The notes under the pieces: model-generated
Database searches by the model: none
What the model was told of the DNA's origin: nothing
What the model saw: only the letters and a program-made list of their open reading frames with translations
In this document: positions 37,665-48,400 of the stretch, piece by piece
How the letters are laid out: the number at the start of each line of letters is the position of its first letter
Numbering within the stretch: position 1 is the stretch's first letter
Translations under genes and position numbers: made by a program
Assembly: GCF_026212465.1 (NCBI RefSeq)
Contig: NC_080047.1
Location: 37,352,174 to 37,416,173 of the forward strand
Length of the DNA stretch: 64,000 nucleotides
DNA from: Amaranthus tricolor
Lineage: Eukaryota; Streptophyta; Magnoliopsida; Caryophyllales; Amaranthaceae
Reading direction: 5' to 3'

Positions 37665-39539
37665 TGGCTGATCTCAAAAAGAGAGAATTCAGTGCCCTGG
37701 AATTAACAGGAAACAATTTTATACAATGGGCTTCAGATGTCAAATTATATCTAAAAGGAAAAAGTTTATTATGCACAATAATTTAACTTAATCCCATCGA
37801 CAAAGGAAAGGGTATTGAAAGAGATCCCATAAAATTGAGGAAGATAAGGCAAAAGCTGCATTAATTTTAAGACATCATTTAACCGACAGTCTCAAACATG
37901 AATACACCAATTATGAGGACCCAAAATTACTTTGGGATGAGCTAAATGAAAGATTTGGCCATAATAAAAGTGTACTTCTCTCAAAGGCCATCGATGGATG
38001 GCGAGAGTTAAGATTTCAAGATTTCAAGTCAATTAGTGATTATAATTCATCCCTTCATTTGATAAAATCAAAATTAGTCTATTGTGGACAAATAATAACA
38101 GATGAAAAAATGATAGAAAAAACATTATCAACCTTTCACGTAAATAGCATTTTGTTACAACAACAATATCGTGAAAGGCATTTTAAGAAATATCATAAAT
38201 TGCTGAAAACACTTCTTGTTGCGAAGCAAAATAATGAACTATTATTAAAAAAGCACAATAGGAGACCTGTTGGGACTATGCCCTTTAATGAGACAAATAT
38301 AATTGAAAGGAATGTGCGCCGTTGAGGTCGTGGGAACTATTTCATAAGAAGCAGAGGTCATAGAAAATATCACGAAAAGAGCGACATGAATACTTTTGAA
38401 CAAGGAAATTTCTATGGCCGTGGTCGTGGTCGTGGTCATGGACTTAGTCGTGGCCGTAGACGTAGCCACGTTTATGAAAGAAATATGTTGTAATTCTCTA
38501 CTTATGTTTTTGTATTGAGTATTCTAGCTTTATATTAATAATATAATTTTTTTCCTCTAATCTTAGAAAAGGAAATGTCAGTAAATGGATCAACATTTCA
38601 TTGCCTCCTGGACAGTGGAGCAACACATACGATATTGAAAAATCGAGAATATTTTTCAAACCTAACATTGCTTGAGGCAAATGTCAATACCATATCAGAA
38701 ACAGCAAAATTAATCGAAGGCATGCATCATACTCCCTATGGGGACAAAAATAGAAATAAATGATGCACTATACTCGAGTAAATCTCGAAGAAATCTTATC
38801 AGTTTCAAAGCAATACTCGAAGAAATCTACAAGAAGAAGACGAAGAAATTTTAGGCCCGGAAGTGCCATACTTGAGTGCCATTGGTGCTTTAATGTACTT
38901 AGCAAATAATACAAGACTTGATATAGCATTTTCTGTAAATTTATTAGCTAGGTATAGCAATGCACCAACAGAAAGACATTGGAATGGGATAAAACATCTA
39001 TTTCGATACCTAAAGGGAACTATAGACCTTGGATTATTTTTCCAGTCAGGAAATGATGCCATACTCACTAGATATGCTGATGCAGGGTATCTATCTGTTC
39101 CACATACGGCCAAGTCACAAACTAGATATGTATTTACATATGAACCGTAATATCTTGGAAATCAACAAAACAATCTCTAACGGCTACATCCTCAAATCAT
39201 GCAGAACTGATAGCTTTATATGAAGCCAGCCGAGAGTGTGTATGGTTGAAATCCATGATCGGCCAACTCCAAAAGGATTGTGGCTTAAACGATACAACTA
39301 GGGCACCAACTACAATTTATGAAGATAATGATGCATGTATCAACCAAGTCAGAGAAGGATACATCAGGGGAGACAAAACAAAACACTTGTCACCAAAATT
39401 ATTCTTCACACATGATTTGCAGAAAGATAAAAAGATAAAAGTCCAAGAAATTCAATCATGTGAAAACCCTGCTGATTTATTCACAAAGTCACTCCCGTTA
39501 AAGCAATTCGAATATTTGGTACGCAAGATTGGAATGTGA
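37665..39539 (+). pseudogene. Copia gag-protease-RNase H remnant
   Basis: Gag starts at ATG 37665 (MADLKKREFSALELTGNNF) and continues with frameshifts and stops through a UBN2-like region to an Arg-Gly-rich basic tail near 38400-38460. The protease segment shows LLDSGATHT (about 38605-38631), so the active-site Asp triad is kept. After about 38790 the sequence jumps from the start of integrase (NLISFK) to the end of reverse transcriptase (PYLSAIGALMYLA, 38857 onward), then RNase H (YEDNDACINQ, DKTKHLSPKLFFTHDL, NPADLFTKSLP) to the stop at 39539. The zinc knuckle is not obvious. Confidence 0.8.
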
Positions 39540-39718
39540 CGATTTCGAGACATATGTTAACTTCAGGGGGAGAAATATGCTCACTGTACTCTTTTTTCCT
39601 TTAATTAGTTTTTTTTTCCCACCAGGTTTTTCCTGATAAAGGTTTTTAATGAGACAGTTTTAGGATCATGAATGTCATAATAAAATTTCCACATATATGT
39701 AATGCATTCAAGGGGGAG

Positions 39719-39930
39719 TATTGTGATTGATGGGACAACACATTGAATGCATTGGATTGTGGGTTTTTCTATCCCTTTTAATAGTAACACTTTTGTATCC
39801 CTTTATCATCTTGCACTATACATATGTGCAAGTTCCACAATACTTTGATAGTGAATGTAATAGAAGACAAACCGATGTAAGTTTATCTCTTATACTACTT
39901 TTCTCCTTATATTCTCCCTACCTTTTAACA
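39719..39930 (+). repeat. 3' LTR of the 3.9-kb copia
   Basis: A 212-bp LTR preceded by AAGGGGGAG and followed by the CAGCC duplication. It matches the 5' LTR closely. Confidence 0.85.
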
Positions 39931-40084
39931 CAGCCGAAATAATGGATGAGATGATATAATAGACTAGTTGAGGAAAAAGTAGAATAGGGTAGGTAATTAA
40001 ACAACAAGACATGAGGACAAGAAAGACAACTAAAAAAAGTATTATTAGTCTAGAGTCTGAATCTGGTGTCTCCAACTATTCCTA

Positions 40085-40400
40085 TCTAGAGGTGTTCAAC
40101 GGGTTGGGGCGGGTCGAGGCGGGTAGGGTAGGGGTGGGTCATGTCAAATCTTAAACGGGTCGAGGCAAAGCAAAGCCCGTTTGACCCACTTTGACCCGAT
40201 GTTTAAAAGTTCATAAAATATTTTTTTTATTATACTTTATGGCCTTTTGGATCGACCCACTTATGTAAATATTAATATCATTTAAAAATATAATAAAAAA
40301 AAGGGGTAAATTTTTTTTTGCAATTAACGTGACCCGCTAATGACCTATTAAAATGTGACCCGACCCTTAATCCATTGGATCAACTCAATTAAAGATAGTT
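40085..40400. repeat. GGGTCGAGGCGGGT-type repeat (half of a hAT-like MITE?)
   Basis: It opens with AGGTGTTCAACGGGTTGGGG and many CGGGT words, with CCCG words (GACCCGACCCTTAATCC) inverted near 40355. Composition and vocabulary resemble 57583-58287. No clear target duplication was found. Confidence 0.4.
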
Positions 40401-40480
40401 TATCAAAGACACCGGTCTCTCGAAAATTTGTGTTACTTCGAAAAAAAAAATAAAAATTCCGTAGCCCTTGTTTTTTCCTC

Positions 40481-40489
40481 ACTATAAAT
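40481..40489 (+). promoter_or_regulatory. Probable TATA box of SKP1-like gene 2
   Basis: CTATAAATAC lies about 120 bp before the start codon, within a block almost identical to that before SKP1-like gene 1. Confidence 0.6.
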
Positions 40490-40600
40490 ACAACTTTCTC
40501 CTAGCGTATTTCTTTTGAAACAATTTACAGTTCTCCTTCTGAAGAACGCAATACAATTCTCTGTCTCTGGTTTTCTTAGTTTTCTCAATCTTTCATAACA

Positions 40601-41077
40601 ATGGCATCGTCTTCATCCGAGAAGATAATAACCCTAATGAGTTCGGATGGACAGACATTCGATGTGGAATCCGACATCGTCGAATCGCAAAGTCTGATGA
40701 TCAAGAGCCTTATCAAGGGTCACAACTTCACCAATGGTGTTACTCCGCTTAAAGTTCATGCAGATATTCTGCCGCACATTCTCGATTACTGCAAAAAACA
40801 CGCCAAACAGGATCCACCTATAAATGATGAAGAACTCAAGAAATGGGATGAAGAATTCATCAAATGTAATTGGAGTATCTTGTTTGATCTGACTATGGCT
40901 GCTAATTATCTTCTTATGGATTCTTTGATTGATTTGACTTGCCGAACAGTGGCCGACATGATTAAAGGTATGTCTGTGGAGAAAATCAGGGAAGATTTCC
41001 AAATCAAGAATGATTTTACACCTGAAGAAGAGAAACAAGTTCGAAATGAGAATTCATGGGTATTCGAGAGATTCTGA
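40601..41077 (+). CDS. SKP1: SKP1-like protein (SCF adaptor), copy 2
   Basis: An intact intronless frame of 158 aa, closely related to the copy at 35045-35515. It has the same two parts: a BTB/POZ-like N-terminus (ITLMSSDGQTFDVESDIVES, LPHILDYCKKHAKQDPP) and the C-terminal Skp1 domain (LFDLTMAANYLLMDSLIDLT, CRTVADMIKGMSVEKIREDF). It would bridge CUL1 and F-box proteins in SCF ligases. Differences cluster in the N-terminal 55 residues. The ancestral stop TGA after ...WVFE reads AGA, so the product gains two residues (RF). The canonical FE end is therefore internal. Expression seems possible because promoter and leader are conserved, but there is no direct evidence. Confidence 0.92.
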   Translation: MASSSSEKIITLMSSDGQTFDVESDIVESQSLMIKSLIKGHNFTNGVTPLKVHADILPHILDYCKKHAKQDPPINDEELKKWDEEFIKCNWSILFDLTMAANYLLMDSLIDLTCRTVADMIKGMSVEKIREDFQIKNDFTPEEEKQVRNENSWVFERF

Positions 41078-41399
41078 AGCTAAAATTGATTTCTTGTTTA
41101 AGATTTTTTATAACTTAATTTAGATTCTTTTCTTGTTTGGTGGTATTTAAATTCCATTTGATGAAACAAAAGTAGTTTTTCATCATGTTTGTTTGTTTCA
41201 ACAGTCTCTGTGCTTCTTCCCTCCCCTTTTTATAGATTAACTCTGTTTTCTTCTATAACATTCATGTTTTCTATTCAATACAAATTTTGTTCTTTATCCT
41301 ACAAAAAAATTCTTTTGTGTGATTATAATTTCAGAAATTTGTTGTTCTTGAAGTTATTTCTCTCAGCTTCTTCCTAAAATTCAATAATATTGTAGAATT

Positions 41400-42004
41400 A
41401 ATTGGGTTTTCTCATTATTTAGTTTCTTAAATTTTGATTTAAATTTAACTATTCAAGATAAACAAACAAATTAACATTAACAAATATTCAATTATTCAAA
41501 GAACATAAACAAAAAAAATCAAGAAACAACATTCTAACAAATTCAAGAATCAAGATTAAGAATAAAGATTAAGATTAAAATTAAAGATTACAAGATAAAG
41601 ATTAAGATAAAGAGTGAAAATACCTAAAAAAAAAAATCAAAATTTTGATTTTTTAGGGTTTTTGTGAAGAGAGGCTGTGAGCAGCCACAGCCCACAGCAG
41701 GCAACGAGCAGCAGCGGCAGGCAGACAGCATCCGTGAGCGTCTGAGGTGGCTCCGCGGGGTGAGGGCATGAGGCGGTGCGGTAGAAAACTGACCCCTAAT
41801 TCCCAAAATTCAGAAATTTTATTTTTTAAAAAATTTTTTTAAAAAAATTCGCATAGGGCATGTGCCCGGGGAGGCCTATACATAGATCCACCCCTGGTTG
41901 ATATTATAAATGTTTTGACAGTTGCAAATAACATTGTTAATAAATCTAACAAAGGATCTTTTATGAAAAGCAGTAATTACTTAAGACAATTGCTCATTTA
42001 TCGT
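41400..42004. other. Intergenic repeat debris
   Basis: It contains an AAGATTAAGATA-rich simple stretch (41545-41620), a CAG-rich block (41680-41770) that resembles 59460-59620 in style, and a GGGCATGTGCCCGGGGAGGC block at about 41857 of repeat type. No gene is recognised. Confidence 0.4.
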
Positions 42005-42175
42005 GTTTATTCAAAATAGATTCAACGATCCAATATTTACCCGACTTTGTAATCGAATTCGACTTAATCCGACTTTAAAATGAAATTAAATTTACATAAA
42101 TTAATGCGGACACAAGACTCTATATTAAACCAACTCAAAACCCATGACCCGAAATCAACCCATGACCCGAATGAA
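42005..42175 (-). repeat. AGGTGTTYATTYGG-family inverted-repeat element
   Basis: It reads in reverse relative to 4846-5022 and 50912-51069: ATAGATTCAACGATC at the left and CCCGAATGAACACTTG at the right, with ACCCGACTTTGTAATCGAA and ACACAAGACTC between. It is non-coding and lies beyond the 3' end of the carrier gene. Confidence 0.5.
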
Positions 42176-42448
42176 CACTTGTTCTTAAGCATACATACTG
42201 ATTTTGACATTACCATAAAATACAAAGGAAAAAAATGACAACTAGAAATACAATTTCATTTATAGGTATAGGAAAAACAAACAATCAATCCCTTCATGTA
42301 ATCTAAGACCAGTAGGATAATCTCTCCTACTTTAAGCAAGCTCTTTTTGCATTATTGACAAAATTCTTCAGAGCATAGCAAACCTAATATAATCTTTCTT
42401 TACACGATAATCCCAGCGGATAAAAACTTCGATGATTGAGCGATAGAA

Positions 42449-45400
42449 TTATGAGCTTTTCAATCTTGGACTAGTTTTGGAGAAGTATCTTCTAAGAGCA
42501 AGCATTATAACCCAAGTACTCTTTGTAATCTTCTCTTTTATCATCAGAAGTAAGGCAGAGCTCAAAACAGTCTTCAAAATCTGCGCCTGTAAACCTTTAT
42601 AATATCCCGATATTCCTTCATATTTCCAAATGTTGTAGAATACTTTCGAGATTGTTTTACGAGCTTTCTTTTGTGTTTCTGGCAGCTTCTCTTCTTCTGT
42701 CTCTGCTGCCTGAATCACAACTTTACACCTGCACAAAACTTAAACCATTTGATTTAAGGAAAATTATCAGGAATAATACAACCTTTTGCTTATTTTCCTA
42801 CAATAATACCAATTTTTGATTAACCATGAATAATACTAACTTAGGGGTATTTCCCTAGAATATCCCTAACATGCTAAAAATCAAACTATAGAAGATTATA
42901 TGACAAAAAAAATAGGAAATTAGTTGATAAACTAAAGTTGGTATTATTCTAGAAAAAAAACCCCTAAGATAGTATTATTCATGGTTAATCAAAAATTGGT
43001 ATATTGTAGCCTGTAGGGAAATTAATGAAAGACTGTATTATTATAGGTATTTTGTTCATGACCTATATTACTCGGATTCTATTACACACGTACTTGTGTC
43101 TGCCTATTGGCACCTTGACATTTCAACATGGGTATTTTTTTTAAGGAAATTCGCAGAATCATAAAAGTAGCGGTGGGAAGTTGTCAAAGGCTCACCTTGA
43201 CACAACTACACGAGTTTGAGGACGACAATTCAACATGTTTTTTCAGGTGTCTGTTTTTGAGGAACAAAAGAACCACGTACCTAATTGCTGGATATGTCAA
43301 GCAGGTGGCAATAGTCTTGGAGAGAGCTCCCAGTAAAAATGCAGCAGAAGCAGATAGAGCTTGTGGGGATGAGTCCGACTTTCTGCTATTGGTTTTTAGG
43401 AGTCTGTTTTTGAGTTGATCAAAAATTGTGTACTAGCAAGACAAAACAAAGTCAGTTTTTTTAGCTGTTCGCTAGAAAGATCTATAACATGAAATTTACC
43501 AGACAAGGGTACAGGAGTTGAAATCACATACCTGGATAGACGGATTTGCGGTCAACAGAAGAGAGATGCCAAGTCCATCAAAGGAATCACTCCATTTGCC
43601 TTCAGTGAGGGTCTTCCAGAGCCCTTTAGACTTACCAAACTCGCTCGTTTGCATTTTGGATGATGCTGTATCTAAAGGCTGTAAACTCAAAGCAGAAATA
43701 AAGCAATCAGCCAAAGGTTCGATGCAATACAAGTAAAGGAGAGAGGAAAAAAATGCTTCATTTACTTTGGAATACTTAGATGTGACAGTTAAGTATAATC
43801 AAATTTCAGTTTTCCCTCTGACAAGAACATACCCTTGCTATATCGCCATATCCAACAAAAACCTTCACCTAAACTTTTTAGGTATGGAAAAATTAATTCT
43901 AAACAATCCCATCGTAGTTGATGAGACCATTGTAAGGTAGAAAACTTTTAGTATGCTTAACTAATAGGTTCATGTATTAAGTCTAGTTTAGTTGGAAAGT
44001 ATGAATAGTTACGAGTTATGATTAGGTGAAAAACCAAAGGTTGTACTCATCATTTGTAAGAGAGTAATACCACATCAATAAAGAGATATACAAGCAAAAT
44101 ATTAAGTTCTCTTACTTTATCTCTCCTAGCATCTCACAAATTTTTCCTACTTCCCCTTCCAACAATTAGTATCAAGAGTCATAAGTTCAAGGCATAAATT
44201 CCACATATATCTGCAAAAAATACCCAAATACAAAAACCCCAAACACATGGCTTATGCATCTTCTACAAATAAGGACCTTCAACCAGAAATAATTCACATA
44301 TTTGATGGAGAAAATTGTGATTTTTGGATGCTAATTAAAGATTAGCTTAAGAGACAAAGATTTATGGGAAGTAGTAGAAAACGCTTCGAAAGCCAAAGCA
44401 ACATTTTCTCAGGTTGCTAACACCGTCAAGAAGTGCAGCTCCATCTGAGGAGATCATCTGTGACAAATACCATTTTTCTGAGAATGATTATTGCAATTTC
44501 ATCAAAAGAAGCATGAGGTACTTTGCAAAGAGAGTTTCAAGGAAGTGGGAAAATCAAAACCATCATACTTACAACGTGAGACGAAATTATGAAAATCTAA
44601 GTAAGAGTCTAAGGAAAACATCAACAATTATTACACAAGACACAAATTTAATTAATCAAATGAAGATGTAAAGAGATTAAAATAAAGAAGTAGATGTTGT
44701 CAACAAAATCTTGAATCTCGTCGCAGAAGTAAATGATAGAGCACTGGTGTGATTGAAAGCACAAAGGTGGTTTGGCCACAAAAGCAAGAATGACAAGAAA
44801 GATTGAACGAAAGAACAAACACAAGTCTGGATTCAAATAGTGCAAAAACAAGGCCGCATCACCATATCGCGACCGTATCGTAAAGGTTTTTGAGTTTACA
44901 GCGGCTGAAATATTGGCCGAATTGATTGCGAAATCAAATCATCCATATTGGTCGTGAAATTTGTTTCGCGCCTGTTACTGCGACCGTATTTTTGCACTAT
45001 AGTCTAGAAGGATCATTTTAGATCAGTCATAAAAGCAAGATGACGAGAAGCAAGAAGTCAAAAACATTTTCAAGTGTAATTCTGCAAAAGGAGGAAATGC
45101 AATTGGAAAAGAAAGGTAAGTTTCCTCCATTTGGAATTTGTAAGAGAACTAATCACCTAGAAAGTGATTGTAGAGGAATAGGTATGCCTCAATGCAACCA
45201 TTGCAAGTGGTTTGGTCATACAAAGAAAGTTTGCAAAAGGAAGCGGAATCAAGAACAAGCACAAGCACAAGCACAAGTTTCAGAAGAAGTAGGTTGGTGT
45301 GCATGAAGATGGCCAAGAATTAACAAATAAATAGTTAATTGATAGTGGTTTCAATAACTACATGACTAAAAAATCATCCGATTTTTACTCAACTTTATAC

Positions 45401-48400
45401 TTCAATTATCACATTAGGAATGTAGTTGTTAGATCAAGTTGCAAACGCACAATTGCAATAGAGACTTGCCAAGGAGTAAACCATATCAAGAATGTCTTGC
45501 AAAAGATTTTTCATTTTTTTTATTTCCTTCTAGATTCTTCATTACCTTGTCTTTTCTTCCTTTGTCAACTTAAACTTTGAGTGTTTTCTTTCTTCTGGTT
45601 TTTTCTTCTGTCAATTTTCCTGTTCTTGTTTTTCCAGCTTTCAGCTAGTTTATTTCATAAATTCTATCTCTTTTTTTTTAAATTCTTCTAGAGTTCTAGT
45701 TTTATCACATTGTTTTTTTTAGTTGAGAATAGGCTAGAAAATCCATACAAGTAAGGGGAATAGGGAATCAATCATTCGTGTGGGTGTTGAGAATCAAACC
45801 ACTTAGTTTTTTATCACATTGTTATCAAAGAACACAAGAGAAAAACGATGTGGAACCCACAAAAGGGCACAATAAAACACAGAACAATTAGGCAAAATGC
45901 TTTAAAATGGGGTTTTAGGTACCCTCTAGTACCATTTTGCACTATATTAGTGGCATAGTGCAATGGAAAAAAATTTCGAATCTTTAAGCAATATATCAAA
46001 TATACTTTTTTATAAGCATTTAAGCAAATAAGTGATCCTTGCCTACGAAAAGCTTGAGTTTTCACCTTGCGCTTAGCCTCTAGGCTCTCAGACCTCTATT
46101 TCTCGGTGTGCTTTGCGCCTTTTAAAACTAAGTATTTAACAAAGCCTTATTCTCCATTTGAATTCAAATTCTTTTTAATTAAAAGGTGTAACTTATATAT
46201 AGAAGCTTCTAGACTAAGGTTAGATATGTAGTATAAACATTAGATAATTATGCAACAAACTAAAATTCAGTAGATTTTTGACATCATAGACCCCCTGGGA
46301 AAAAAAAAAAGGCCCGAGAGGCCTTCTAGATCAACATGTCATGAATGCATACGAAACTCAAGAAAATTAAAATAACGTAGCACATGATAACGGTTATTCA
46401 TCAACTAGAAATATGAGAAATACCTGAGTAATAATACTGGTGCAAGCCCCTGCAGCAGCAGCAACAATCAAGTTTGCCACTGTGCCCATAGACTTAGAAT
46501 TACTTCTCTTCAGGTAAAGCCTCTTTAGAAAGCTGTATCCATAAAAATAAACAAACTGTTGTATAACAGATTGCAAGTTCTTTGTCCCTAAACCCTGATA
46601 TAGGGAAAGAACTTGACCATATTGTATGGCTTCCCATAAAAATCTGAAAGGTTCCTGTGGTACAACAAAGCAAAACTTTTAAGTAACTAATATAAATAAA
46701 AAAAAAGGAAATATGGCACCAAAAAAAGCATAGACCTAAATCAACTTATAGCTCATCATGCTCTTCTTTTATAGAAATACTTAAGTAATTAGACATTCAT
46801 TAGTGATATCCAACTATGATAACTTAGGTCAAAGGGTCCAAGGGCATTATTGTCTTTTCACTATTATTAGTCTTTGTATTGTGTCGATTAGATTAGTTGT
46901 TATTCTTTGTAGTTGTCTCTTGGGGCTTAGGCTATATAAAGGGCCACCCTTTGTAATAATAATTAGCTTTGGAAATAATAAATATAAGGAAGTATCTTTT
47001 GGGAGTCATTGGGCAGACTCATATTGTCCAAACTATCAAGTTTCGGTTACGGGTCCGACTGATCTGTTACACCGACATGGAATGTCCCCATGACTTTAGT
47101 ACAAAAAATCTTCCAACATTTAATTCAAAGACATAAGTCATAAATTATCGTCTAAATGATATGGAACCTGATCAAGCTACCATAATGGAAAATGCTAAAG
47201 AAGCAATCAACAACAATAATACTCTAGTGAAGGGTGAACTCGTGCAAAAGTATATATACCATTATACTATAGTGCGTGCTTGAGAGATTTGGAGATGAAA
47301 GCGTGATAACATGTATGTCTTGTCATCAAATTGATGCTACATTCGACTTTATATATGAGAACTTTATTGGTCAAAAGTTGCATCTATTTGGTGGTAGAAG
47401 GCATATTAAACGACAAAACTCGAATGACATGAGTTACTTTTAGCAAAAAATCACACAAAAGAAGGGGAGAAAACACATGTAGTGCAAACTCAATGACAAT
47501 TTACCTGAGAATGATACAGGCACAAGTTAACAACTTTCTGAAATTCTGTTCATTGTGCAAAAATAGTTTCAAATGGTGTCTGAATTCGTTCATTTCCAGT
47601 CAGTTTATAGTATGGTCTTTCTAACAGCTCGAAGTAAAAATTTATAATGCCAGATTCTTTTCTATAGTTGATTTTGCACATCTACAAATTTGAGGATGTT
47701 TCTCTACAAAGTCAGGTTGGGAGTCTGGTTTTGCAAGCAGGTCTTGTAAAAAAAAAGCACCATATCTGGAAGTAGGTAGAGCTTGCAACCTTTGTGGATG
47801 ATGAAATGTCCAAACGTCATTGGCAAAGAGATTTTGCAGTCATATTGTTGAATTTGGATGAAAGAAATGTTTTTTTTTCTTGGTAGTACATTGAAACATA
47901 GCATATATGACATGACCAACAACATTCACAAGAAAACATGAGGAACACGTTGATGGGTTTTAATTTAAAAACATTGGATAGAGAAATTTTTTTGGGTTTG
48001 AGAAGGGGAGAGGCACCAGAGCTTTAACCACCACTTTCCCTTCTCTCCCTTGCATGAGTCACAACCTCATTTCCTCTTTCTTTCCTTCTGATTCACTCCT
48101 CTTTCCACACACCCCTATCTCATCAAGCTCCTTCTTCCTCTCTCTAACCGCAATCTATCCTAACTCTTCATTCTCTCCAAATCCCATCATTCCTCTATAA
48201 TCTAAAAATTTGACATCCATGTCATTACTTCAAATCTTGAGTATTTCAAAAGAAATCAAGCAACTCATTTTGTAAAACTGACAGGAAAAAGAAGAATGTC
48301 AACTATGACTTAAAAAAACATCAACTCTTTAACCAAATATCCTAGGTCCATTAGAAATCCGGTCCAAATTTTCCATAATATGGTGAATTGACATTTTATG

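Larger units (their letters stand above)
36022..39930 (+). mobile_element. Internally deleted Ty1/copia element (3.9 kb) between the SKP1-like genes
   Basis: Target duplications CAGCC lie at 36017-36021 and 39931-39935. LTRs are 36022-36232 and 39719-39930, both starting TATTGTGATTG and ending TTTTAACA. The primer site, CGTTATCAACACC, follows the 5' LTR and the polypurine tract AAGGGGGAG precedes the 3' LTR. LTR identity is about 93-94% by my count (roughly 13 substitutions and one indel). The body has gag, protease and RNase H but lacks most of integrase and reverse transcriptase, so it would need another element for movement. The leader is unusually long (1.4 kb) and has two small ORFs. Confidence 0.87.

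Noticed and set aside
41624..41806. Minus-strand frame in a GC-richer block
   Set aside because: It is in CAG-rich repeat DNA shared in style with 59460-59620, with no domain and no conserved start.
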